A DNA stretch of 64,000 nucleotides from Carpediemonas membranifera (Eukaryota > Fornicata), in the NCBI GenBank assembly GCA_019828565.1, contig JAHDYR010000012.1, positions 310,001-374,000 on the forward strand, given 5' to 3'. Of this stretch, positions 45,912 through 54,646 are shown piece by piece. The notes beneath the pieces are model-generated. The model searched no databases. It was not told where the DNA came from and worked only from the letters and a program-made list of their open reading frames with translations. Within the stretch, counting starts at the first letter, position 1. Each line of letters opens with the position of its first letter. A program made the translations under genes and the position numbers.

Positions 45912-46910
45912 CTAGCACTGCGACGGATCCTTATCCAGGGTCATGCCCTCCACCTCCTTGAGCAGCTGGCTCGCATACTCCCTCAGCTGCAGCTGGAAGA
46001 ACTTGCGACGGAGCATCGCCAGCCGCGCCTCCTGCGGTGTCGCGTCAGGCCCGGCCGGGGGCGGGGGCGGGATTCCGACGAACAGCGACGCCCACTGCCC
46101 CCCGCTGTCCGCTGTGCGTGCCTTGCCGGGCCTCGGCTGCTCAGCCTCGCTCAGCCGCTGGGTGTGGCTCAGCTTGGGCGTTCTCTCCTTCACCATGCTC
46201 TGCTGGGCTTGGCGCCGCAGGTTCTCGTGCACAGTTGACTCGGTGCGAGTCAGCGAGGCGACCGTTGGCTGCAGATAGGGCGCGTGCGGGTTGATCTTTG
46301 CTGGTACTTTCTTCTTGGGCCGCGGGGGGACGTCTGGTCTCGTCTTGGCAGCTCCCGACTTCGTCTGCTGCATGAAGGATGGAACCTCGGGCGGCGTCGC
46401 GTCTGCCGGCCTCAGCGCCTGGTATACGGGGATGAGTCTCTCAGGCAGCCTAGAGAGCACGGCGTCCCTCACTGCGAGGTACAGCTGGTCCGTCTTGCCC
46501 TCTTCGACGTAATACTGCACGTCGAGACAGGGGTACGTCTCCCCAGGCTCGGGGAGGATGGCCGGAGGCAGCTCCTCGTCCACATGCTCCTCGTGCGATG
46601 CATGTGCCTCACCCTTGAGTGCAAGGGCGTATTCCTTCCAAGTCTTCGGGCCAGTGGGCGTGTTGGGGGCCTCGTCCGCATACATCACATCGGGATTCAT
46701 CTCCTCTGCCTTGAGCTCAGAGAGGATGTTCAACAGACGGTTGCGGCGCTCAAGGTCGTCTTCATTGTTCAGTTTTCCAATAGATGGCGACGATGGCTCT
46801 TGCAGGCCAATGGACGAACTCCGCAGATCCTCATGGCCACTACGGAGATTCTGCGCCCAGTGATCGGGCTGGAACGGCCGCTCTGGTGACGTTAGCGACA
46901 CCGCACTCAT
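45912..46910 (-). CDS. Hypothetical protein, 332 aa
   Basis: I recognise no family. Start at MSAVSLTSPERPFQ (ATG ending at 46910); an upstream ATG at 46982 would add 24 residues. The N-terminal 80 residues are polar and disordered. A predicted ordered part (about 80-190) contains YPCLDVQYYVEEGKTDQLYLAVRDAVLSRLPERL. A Pro/Lys-rich linker and a C-terminal helix (RLAMLRRKFFQLQLREYASQLLKEVEGM) follow. The organisation suggests a scaffold or cytoskeletal adaptor, which is only a guess. Confidence 0.5.
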   Translation of the reverse strand: MSAVSLTSPERPFQPDHWAQNLRSGHEDLRSSSIGLQEPSSPSIGKLNNEDDLERRNRLLNILSELKAEEMNPDVMYADEAPNTPTGPKTWKEYALALKGEAHASHEEHVDEELPPAILPEPGETYPCLDVQYYVEEGKTDQLYLAVRDAVLSRLPERLIPVYQALRPADATPPEVPSFMQQTKSGAAKTRPDVPPRPKKKVPAKINPHAPYLQPTVASLTRTESTVHENLRRQAQQSMVKERTPKLSHTQRLSEAEQPRPGKARTADSGGQWASLFVGIPPPPPAGPDATPQEARLAMLRRKFFQLQLREYASQLLKEVEGMTLDKDPSQC

Positions 46911-47070
46911 CTTTCTTCCGAAGAATCGCAGGTTACGGCACCACGCCTGTGCTATTGACAATGTGTTTATACTGCGCAACAACGCCGCCCCTCAGAAGGT
47001 CCAATCACGTGTAAATTCTGCCCAATACCGGCCGTGCTGCTGGTTTATGTCAATCATACATGCCCCAGCC

Positions 47071-49336
47071 CTACTTCCGCTTCCCCATGGTCTCGAGATA
47101 CCCGGTGACCTCCGACGCCAGCGTCTTCACATAGGCATCCACCGTCATCGCCGGGATCTCCACCAGCGCCCTGTCGAGGAAGTCCCTGTTCAGCCCGGTC
47201 ACTGCGGCCTCCAGCGCCTGTGCCGCCTCGAACACCAGCTGCGGCACTCTGGCACTGACTGCCTGCTCCGCCCTGGCAGCCAGGTAGACCCTCGCCCGCT
47301 CACCCGTGGCCACGACGAGGGCCAGCGGCTTCTCCAGCTCAGCAGTGTCGGCCTTGTTTCGCTTGGCCCGGCACAGCATGGCGTCCAGCGCCACAAGGGC
47401 GATGCGGCGGAGGGCGACGTGTGACTCGGCGAAGTGGGGTGGAATCATGTCGTTGGTGACGCCGACAGAGACGTGGGCGACCCAGAGGCCCGACTGGGCG
47501 CTGACCCCCCGCACGGCGGTCACCCCCGCGGTGAAGGACCGCTCCCAATGGCGGGTTATGACGTCGAGGCGGTCTGGGTCGGGTCGCCCCCCGCGAACGG
47601 CCGGTATGTTCCTGATCTTCTTCGAGATGAGCATGATGTTCTCCACGTCGAGGTTCCGCCTGAGCTCACTGGCCACCTGGCCCCCCAGCCCATTGTTGAC
47701 GCTGCCGGGGTCAATGAGGTACGCAGCCCACAAAAACATGGCGGCCTCCACGGCGGTCAGGCTGCGGGTCTCGTGCTTGGCCTCCAGCGTGCTGGCGACA
47801 GCGGGCAGCACCCCGGCGTACGAGGTGATGTTCACGGGGCGGGGGTCGTCTGGCCCCCAGTGGTGCTGCTGGTGGCACCGCATGAACAGCATCCGCTTCT
47901 TTGCCTTATTCTGCGCATTTTGGTTCATGAGTGCGATGTCAACGGCGCTCTTGGCGACACGCCCGTTGTCCTGGTTGGCCTCCAGCCACGTTAGCTTGTG
48001 GGTGTTCGAGGTCGACCGCTCGAACCCGAGCTCCACGCCGAGGAACTCGCCCACCTCTCTGTCGACGGCCGTGTCGATGTTGTCCGTCGACCCGATCGCC
48101 CTCGCCCAGACCCCAGCGTAGGCGGGGGAGAGGCGGAACGCGTCCCACGCCACCAGGCGGGACCACAGGAAGAGCACAGGCGCCTCTGCGGGGGCGAGCC
48201 GCTTGTCAGGGAGCGGTGCCCTGTGCAAGGCGGTCAAGTCGGGCACGGCGTCTCGACTCAGCCGGACTCGGCGGGTGGTGTTGCCGACCCGACTGAAGCC
48301 CGTGACCGGGTCGGCAGGGGCTGAAACTGCGGGCTGCCAGCGGTTGTCGGCCTGCAGATTGGCCTGGATCAGGCGATATTCGTCGATACTTGCCAGGCGG
48401 CCGTCCAGCAGGGCGGCGAATGACCCGATGGCGGCGTGCCACAGCACGCTCGGCCCGACGCTGCTCGACCCACTCAGAATTCCGAGGCCCTCAGCCAGAC
48501 GGTATGCCAGCACCGAGGCGGGGGTGGCCGCCCTCTGCTCCGCGTTGTACGCCTCGAGTGCGGCAGGGACGGGGCTCTGTCTCCTGCTCCGCTGGGACGC
48601 GACGAAGGCGTCCAGGGTCTCCTGTGCGAGGCGGCCGGCCCACTCGCCGCGGTCCGGGGGCGCCCGGGCGCGCTTGCCCTTGCTGCCCTTGGACACGCCG
48701 TCGCCGTCCTCCAGCTCCTCCTCGTCCTCCTCGCCCTCTTCCTCCTCATCCTCGTCGTCTATTCCGGCGTCGTCGCCCCCCAGAACCCGCCGGAGAGCCC
48801 GCAGCTTGGTCATCGTCACCTTGTCTGCCAGACAGATCACCGCATCGTTGGCAATGTTGTTCAGCAGCAACGGGCCCGCACTGTCGAGCACGAGGCACAC
48901 AGGGTGATGGGTGAAGAGCTCGACCGGATCCATTTCCTCCGCCCCGTCGACCGTGCCCGCCAGGTACTCCTCCATGAGAGCGGGCAGGTTCATCCGGCCT
49001 CCACAGTTCAGGAAGACAAAGATGTCCGTGGGGTCTCGGGTCAGCGTCCTCAGGCTGTTGGCGAGCTCAGTCCTGGTGCGAGGGTAGTAGCGGTGCTCGC
49101 CATTGAACTCCTGGTGATGGGTGTTCAGGAAGTACTGCTTGAGCATTTTCTGGGTTAGTGGTGCGAGTGGTACTTACGATGACGCTTCCATATGCACAGA
49201 GGGAGTCCACGCCGTCGAACATGAAGAAGTACAGCTTGCGGAAGGCGGTAGGGATTATATTTCGATTAGGGTGCGCTAACGCTGTTTGTAAAGCTATTTG
49301 GATCTTGACGGGCTCCTCTATGTCCACAATCACCAT
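47071..49336 (-). CDS. CDC45: Cdc45 replication factor, spliced, 745 aa
   Basis: Exon 1 is 49336-49178 and exon 2 is 49149-47071, joined by removing a 28-nt intron. The start of the DHH-like fold is FFMFDGVDSLCAY, the counterpart of 'VASDVDALCA' in animal Cdc45. Then come DIFVFLNCGGRMNL (about residues 95-108) and HHPVCLVLDSAGPLLLNNI, the equivalent of 'F+CD..RP+...N+'. A long acidic linker (about 180-205) typical of Cdc45 separates this from the conserved C-terminal half (SVLWHAAIGSFAALL, RLSRDAVPDL). Cdc45 is the C of the CMG helicase with MCM2-7 and GINS. The protein is somewhat longer than human Cdc45. Confidence 0.82.
49150..49177 (-). other. Spliceosomal intron, 28 nt
   Basis: Starts GTAAGT and ends CACTAACCCAG, a branch-point-like CTAAC placed directly against the 3' splice site. 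It joins GSVI to KMLKQYF. Confidence 0.82.
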
Positions 49337-49799
49337 CAAACGAAGACCGCGCCAAAGACGTTGAAGAAAAGGGCAGGATTAGACATTTGGCCGTTGCACT
49401 CGCTGATGGTAACTGCCGGGTCTACAACGCCTCCACGGGGGCGACTGACCCCTCCTTCTAACCCTCTTCGACTTGAACAGATTGCCGGGCGCGGTGATCA
49501 GTGGCGAGATGCAGTGCGAGTGTGTGAGACGTCAGTATCGGACCCCGGTGCGCTGCTGATTGGCTCGACTTTGGCGAGGCTGATTCATCGAGACGAGACC
49601 AAGGGTCAGGGTGATGGTTATATGGATGGTCGGATAAGACCTGGCGTCGTCAACCCAGAAGCAGCTGCGCTGTCTGAACCACCAGAGAGGCCAATTCCGC
49701 CCACGTGTGAGTCTCCCATTATCGACGGGTGTCGAGCCAAGATGAATATTGTTTAGCGTAAGATGGTAGCATGCTGTTTCCATAGACATATCAAATCCC
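49337..49799. other. Intergenic region with an unassigned open frame
   Basis: A plus-strand frame is open over much of this 463-bp gap (ATG at 49406 to a stop at 49756, 116 aa), and part of another frame reads like a WD-repeat strand. No homologue is recognisable. I leave it unassigned. Confidence 0.3.
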
Positions 49800-52700
49800 T
49801 CACTGCTGCGCCGCCCTTGACCGGGCAGCCTGCGCCTTCATCCTCATCCTCATCGCCAGAGTCCCGAGCTCTGCCATACCTGTCCCCCCCGCCCCGGGCC
49901 CGCTGCTAGTGACCGACGGGGCCCGCATCCGCTCCATCATGGCCTTGTGCTCCTTGTCGACCACAGCCCCGCCCTTGACGACGTCAGCCGCCGCCTTGAG
50001 GACGCCAATCTCCTCCTGCAGCTTGGCTATCTGCTGGGAGGCGTCGTAAAGCCGGCTCTCGCCCTTCTTGACCCGGTCGTCGAGGTCCTTGTTCTCCTGC
50101 GTCAGCCGTGCATTTTCCTGGTACATCTTTTGGGTCTTAGTCGCCAGGTCAGCGTTGCTCCCCGTTGCGGAGAGCACCAGGTCCTTCATGAACGTCAGAT
50201 CGTCGACCATGACAGCCTCTCTCTTCTCGAACTCCCGGATCTTGTCCGCTGCTTCCTTCTTCAGGCTCTCGTATGACGTCAGAAGGTCATCATACCGCCG
50301 GGCGAACGTCGCGCTCGAGTTGCTCAGCGTGGAGACCGTGCTGGCAACCTTCTGGATCTCCTCAACGGCTGCGGCGGCGTCCTGCTGGGCGAGTTTGGCC
50401 TGCGTCTCCGCGAGCTGGCCCTCGAGTCTGGCGATCTCATCTGCCGCCCGAGCCGACTCTCCTGTGCGGCCGTCGCGAAGCATGTCGACCTCCTTCTGGC
50501 TGGCGCTCAAGGCCTCCTCCAGCTCCTCGACCCGGCGTCGTGTGTCCTCGAGCTCGCGTTCCCTCTGCTGGATGGTCCGTTTCAGCGTCTCCACTGTGTC
50601 GCTCGAGACCATGCCGCGCTGCTCCCGTATAAGGTTGTCTGTGCTCGACTGGACGTTTCGGAGCTCTCGCTGGGCCTCGCGTGCCTCATCCGCGAGCTCC
50701 TCGATTTCGTCGTCCTTCTCGGCCAGACGGCGCTTGAGGTCGTCGCACTCGGCGAGCAGGCCGTCGTTGTCCCTGCGCAGGGCGACGGTCGACTCGACGA
50801 GACGCCGCACGGCCGCGTGGGTTGCCTGCCGGTCCTGCGCCAGCTGCGTCTCGACGCCAGAGGCGATGTCACCGACGACGCCGCCGACTGCAGCCTGGAC
50901 GGTGTCGCCGAGGTTCTCCTGCAGCGCATTCATGCGGGCCTGGAGGTCCGCGTGGCTCGCGATGAAGTCCCGGATCATGATGCGCGACTGCTTCACCTCG
51001 TCCTCGAGCTCACGCCGCGTGTCCTCGACGACGCCCGCGTCGCGCTCGGTGCTCTCGAGCTCCTGGGTCAGCTGCGTGACCTGGGCCTGCAGGCTGCGGT
51101 TCTCCTCGACCTTCTCGTTCAGCTCGCGCGAGAAGGCGTCGGCGTCCTCAGATGCGCTCCGGAGCGCCTCGACCTCCTGCTGCAGCGCATCCCGCTCGCC
51201 CTCAAGCTCCCGAACCCGCCCGTCCAGCTCAGAGAGCTCGTCGTGTGCCCTAGTCGTGTCTCTCTCGGCCTGCCCGACGGCCTTCCGCATCTCGTCGTTC
51301 TGTTCGAGCGCCATGGCCAGCTCCCGGTTCATGGCGATGACGCGCCGCTTGAGCTCATCGACAACCTCCTGGCTAGCCTCTCGGTCCGCCTGTGCCTCCG
51401 CGTCGAGCTGCTTCATGGCGTCCAACAGCGACTCGACGATTTCAGTCATTGCCTCTGGCTCCAACAGCTCTGTCTCGGCCACAGTCTCGGCCACCGCGTC
51501 GTGTAGCCGCTCCGACTCGTTGACCCACTGGACAGTCTCCCGGGCGTGGCCGCTCGACACTTGTTGCTCCGCCTCGAGGCGCTGCACCTTGGCCTCCATA
51601 TCCTCGAGCTCGTCCTTGGCGAGGGCGGTGTCCTTCTCGGCCTGCGAGACCACTGCGCGCATCTCGTCCATACGCTCGAAGGCGTCGGCCAGCTCCCGGT
51701 TGAGCTGGGTGACCTGAACCTTCAGCTCGGACACAACAGCCTCGTACTCATCCCGGTCGGCCTCGGCGTCGACGTCAACCTCTCTGGCAGCCTCCACGAG
51801 CTCCGTAACAACGTCCATCAGCGCACTTGGATCAACACCGTCCGCAGTAAGGCCAAGACCAGCGATGGCGCCATGGAACATCTCGCTATGGTGCATCGCG
51901 TCCTGTGCTGCGGTCGCATGGTCGTCAACCACGTGTCTGACGGCGTCGAGCTCCTTGCTGAGCTGCGCCACCTGCTCACGGAGCTCCCCGTTCTCTCTAG
52001 AATTCTGGTCCAGCTCTCGGGAGAAGGCGCTGGCGTCCTCGGATGCGTTCTTGAGCATCTCTACCTGCCGTACGAGGTCGTCTCGCTCGTCCTCAAGGTC
52101 GTGGGTGCGCTGGTCGAGGTTGGCCAGCTCGATCTGGGCGTTCAGGGTCTCCGCCTGCGCCTGTTCCACCGCCGCAGCGAGGCTTTCGCCGTGCTGGACC
52201 GATTCCGACAGCTCCTGCCCCACGCTGACGATGCTGTGCCGCAGCTCGGTCACGAGGTGTGAGTACTCGTCACGGTCCGCCTGCGCCTCCGCCTCCAGCT
52301 CCTGGATCGTGCCCGTCAGTACTCTCAGCGCGTCCGCCATGGCGCCGGGGTCGAGGCTGGTGGTGTCGGCGAGAGCGGTCGACACTGATTCCCGGAGTCG
52401 TTCAGAGTCGTCAAGATGCTCGGCCGTCACCAGGGCCTGGCTGGTCGAGACATGCTGCTCGGCCTCGAGCCAGCGCACCTTCTCCTCGAGCTCGGCGTGG
52501 GCCTGGGCGGTCTCGGTCTCGGCCTGGTATGCGACGGCCCGGAGCTCGTCGGCCTGCGACTGGGCGATGGCCTGCTCGCGGTTCAGCTCCGCGATCTGGG
52601 CGGTGAGCTCGCCGAGGATCGCCTGATACTCCTCGCGGTCGGCGTCGGCGTCCGCGTCGGCCTCCTTCGTCGTCTCGAGGAGCTCGTTGACGACGTCCAT

Positions 52701-54440
52701 GAGCGGACCGGGTTCAACCCTGCTGGCGTCGACGACCGCGCCCGCCACGGCGTCCCGGCACACCTCGCTGTGCTGGACGGCGTTGTTTGCGATGGTGGCC
52801 TTCGAGACGGCGTAGGAGTGGAACTGGGAGATTTCGTCGTCCTTCTCGGCCAGACGGCGCTTGAGGTCGTCGCACTCGGCGAGCAGGCCGTCGTTGTCCC
52901 TGCGCAGGGCGACGGTCGACTCGACGAGACGCCGCACGGCCGCGTGGGTTGCCTGCCGGTCCTGCGCCAGCTGCGTCTCGACGCCAGAGGCGATGTCACC
53001 GACGACGCCGCCGACTGCAGCCTGGACGGTGTCGCCGAGGTTCTCCTGCAGCGCATTCATGCGGGCCTGGAGGTCCGCGTGGCTCGCGATGAAGTCCCGG
53101 ATCATGATGCGCGACTGCTTCACCTCGTCCTCGAGCTCACGCCGCGTGTCCTCGACGACGCCCGCGTCGCGCTCGGTGCTCTCGAGCTCCTGGGTCAGCT
53201 GCGTGACCTGGGCCTGCAGGCTGCGGTTCTCCTCGACCTTCTCGTTCAGCTCGCGCGAGAAGGCGTCGGCGTCCTCAGATGCGCTCCGGAGCGCCTCGAC
53301 CTCCTGCTGCAGCGCATCCCGCTCGCCCTCAAGCTCCCGAACCCGCCCGTCCAGCTCAGAGAGCTCGGCCTGCGCCTGCTCCGTGGTGGCTGCGAGCACA
53401 GCAGACCGCTGACTGCTGGTGACTGCCTCCATCCGCATCTCCATGACCGCGACCCTGAGCGTCTCGACGGTCTGGACGAACTCATCTCTGTCCGACTGGG
53501 CCTCGGTGTCGAGCTCCTGCATGACGGCGACCATGGCCTGGAGGGTCTCGGGCATGGCCGCTGGGTCGACGATTGTGGGGTCGACTAGAGATTTGGCAAC
53601 TGTATCATGGATCCGCTCCGAATCTTCGAGATATTGGGCTGTCATCTGTCCGACACTGGCGTGCTGCTCGGCCTCGAGCCAGCGCACCTTCTCCTCGAGC
53701 TCGGCGTGGGCCTGGGCGGTCTCGGTCTCGGCCTGGTATGCGACGGCCCGGAGCTCGTCGGCCTGCGACTGGGCGATGGCCTGCTCGCGGTTCAGCTCCG
53801 CGATCTGGGCGGTGAGCTCGCCGAGGATCGCCTGATACTCCTCGCGGTCGGCGTCGGCGTCCGCGTCGGCCTCCTTCGTCGTCTCGAGGAGCTCGTTGAC
53901 GACGTCCATGAGCGGACCGGGTTCAACCCTGCTGGCGTCGACGACCGCGCCCGCCACGGCGTCCCGGCACACCTCGCTGTGCTGGACGGCGTTGTTTGCG
54001 ATGAGGGACTGGGCCTCCACAGTGCGCCGCACGGCCTCAAGCTCTCGCACGAGGGTGTGGTGGGCGGCGATCGTGTCCTCATGCTCCTTGGACTTTTCCC
54101 AGGCAGTATCATTGGCCTTCCTAATGTCGTTCTCGGCCTTCTGCAGCTGCTCAATGGCCTGGTTGAGGCCGACGTCCCTGTCTTTGACTGCTTCCTGTGC
54201 ACTGGTGAGGCGACGACGGTATTCGATGAGCTGCTCGTCCATGGACTGAATCTCATCCTGCAGCTGCTCTATCTCCCTGTTTTTGTCCTCTATGACCTCC
54301 ATGAGCTGAACATTCTGCCGCTGGAGGCTCGCGTTCTCATCCAGGCTGGTCGCGAGCTTTGTTTCGTGTTCTATGAGAAGACTCTTCACATCATTCAGCT
54401 CTTCACGCTCTACAAAGGGCCCTTCTGTGTCATCCGACAT
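49800..54440 (-). CDS. Giant coiled-coil protein with internal duplications, 1546 aa
   Basis: Almost the whole protein is predicted coiled coil (Glu/Gln/Arg/Leu heptads), with a short basic tail (MRMRMKAQAARSRAAQQ). The start is MSDDTEGPFVEREEL, ATG ending at 54440. Two DNA blocks each occur twice with no differences seen: R1 (342 bp; 52453-52794 and 53662-54003) and R2 (538 bp; 50703-51240 and 52830-53367). Both are in frame, in the order R1-R2-R1-R2 along the protein. Less similar related segments lie between. It is probably a structural cytoskeletal, basal-body or Golgi tether protein; no motif distinguishes these. Confidence 0.8.
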   Translation of the reverse strand: MSDDTEGPFVEREELNDVKSLLIEHETKLATSLDENASLQRQNVQLMEVIEDKNREIEQLQDEIQSMDEQLIEYRRRLTSAQEAVKDRDVGLNQAIEQLQKAENDIRKANDTAWEKSKEHEDTIAAHHTLVRELEAVRRTVEAQSLIANNAVQHSEVCRDAVAGAVVDASRVEPGPLMDVVNELLETTKEADADADADREEYQAILGELTAQIAELNREQAIAQSQADELRAVAYQAETETAQAHAELEEKVRWLEAEQHASVGQMTAQYLEDSERIHDTVAKSLVDPTIVDPAAMPETLQAMVAVMQELDTEAQSDRDEFVQTVETLRVAVMEMRMEAVTSSQRSAVLAATTEQAQAELSELDGRVRELEGERDALQQEVEALRSASEDADAFSRELNEKVEENRSLQAQVTQLTQELESTERDAGVVEDTRRELEDEVKQSRIMIRDFIASHADLQARMNALQENLGDTVQAAVGGVVGDIASGVETQLAQDRQATHAAVRRLVESTVALRRDNDGLLAECDDLKRRLAEKDDEISQFHSYAVSKATIANNAVQHSEVCRDAVAGAVVDASRVEPGPLMDVVNELLETTKEADADADADREEYQAILGELTAQIAELNREQAIAQSQADELRAVAYQAETETAQAHAELEEKVRWLEAEQHVSTSQALVTAEHLDDSERLRESVSTALADTTSLDPGAMADALRVLTGTIQELEAEAQADRDEYSHLVTELRHSIVSVGQELSESVQHGESLAAAVEQAQAETLNAQIELANLDQRTHDLEDERDDLVRQVEMLKNASEDASAFSRELDQNSRENGELREQVAQLSKELDAVRHVVDDHATAAQDAMHHSEMFHGAIAGLGLTADGVDPSALMDVVTELVEAAREVDVDAEADRDEYEAVVSELKVQVTQLNRELADAFERMDEMRAVVSQAEKDTALAKDELEDMEAKVQRLEAEQQVSSGHARETVQWVNESERLHDAVAETVAETELLEPEAMTEIVESLLDAMKQLDAEAQADREASQEVVDELKRRVIAMNRELAMALEQNDEMRKAVGQAERDTTRAHDELSELDGRVRELEGERDALQQEVEALRSASEDADAFSRELNEKVEENRSLQAQVTQLTQELESTERDAGVVEDTRRELEDEVKQSRIMIRDFIASHADLQARMNALQENLGDTVQAAVGGVVGDIASGVETQLAQDRQATHAAVRRLVESTVALRRDNDGLLAECDDLKRRLAEKDDEIEELADEAREAQRELRNVQSSTDNLIREQRGMVSSDTVETLKRTIQQRERELEDTRRRVEELEEALSASQKEVDMLRDGRTGESARAADEIARLEGQLAETQAKLAQQDAAAAVEEIQKVASTVSTLSNSSATFARRYDDLLTSYESLKKEAADKIREFEKREAVMVDDLTFMKDLVLSATGSNADLATKTQKMYQENARLTQENKDLDDRVKKGESRLYDASQQIAKLQEEIGVLKAAADVVKGGAVVDKEHKAMMERMRAPSVTSSGPGAGGTGMAELGTLAMRMRMKAQAARSRAAQQ
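50703..51240 (-). repeat. R2 copy 2, 538-bp intragenic repeat
   Basis: Reads identically to 52830-53367 at a constant offset of 2127 bp (709 codons). It encodes about residues 1067-1246 of the coiled-coil protein. Confidence 0.9.
52453..52794 (-). repeat. R1 copy 2, 342-bp intragenic repeat
   Basis: Reads identically to 53662-54003 at an offset of 1209 bp (403 codons). It encodes about residues 549-662. Confidence 0.9.
52830..53367 (-). repeat. R2 copy 1, 538-bp intragenic repeat
   Basis: Partner of 50703-51240. It encodes about residues 358-537. Confidence 0.9.
53662..54003 (-). repeat. R1 copy 1, 342-bp intragenic repeat
   Basis: Partner of 52453-52794. It encodes about residues 146-259. 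Confidence 0.9.
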
Positions 54441-54646
54441 CAGACAGTATTGCAGCAAGCGAGAAAATGTTTGATTTCGCGACCGACTGGCCAGCAGTCG
54501 TGGACGCCCGGCACTGCCCAGACCTTGGGAAGCGGGGCGGGGGCCATATGCATGTGCGGAGAGCGTCGACCTGCACACCGATCATCTCACCGTCTTCCGC
54601 ATCGGCCGCTCCGCCCAGCAGAGCAACCACGCTCACTCATTTACAC

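Noticed and set aside
49406-49756. Plus-strand open frame of 116 codons upstream of Cdc45
   Set aside because: No recognisable domain, and another frame in the same stretch also reads plausibly; not enough to call a gene. RNA-seq would decide.
50068-53588. Long plus-strand frames (up to 549 aa) opposite the coiled-coil gene
   Set aside because: Ser/Arg-rich antisense translations of Glu/Leu heptads; the minus-strand frame is clearly the real one.
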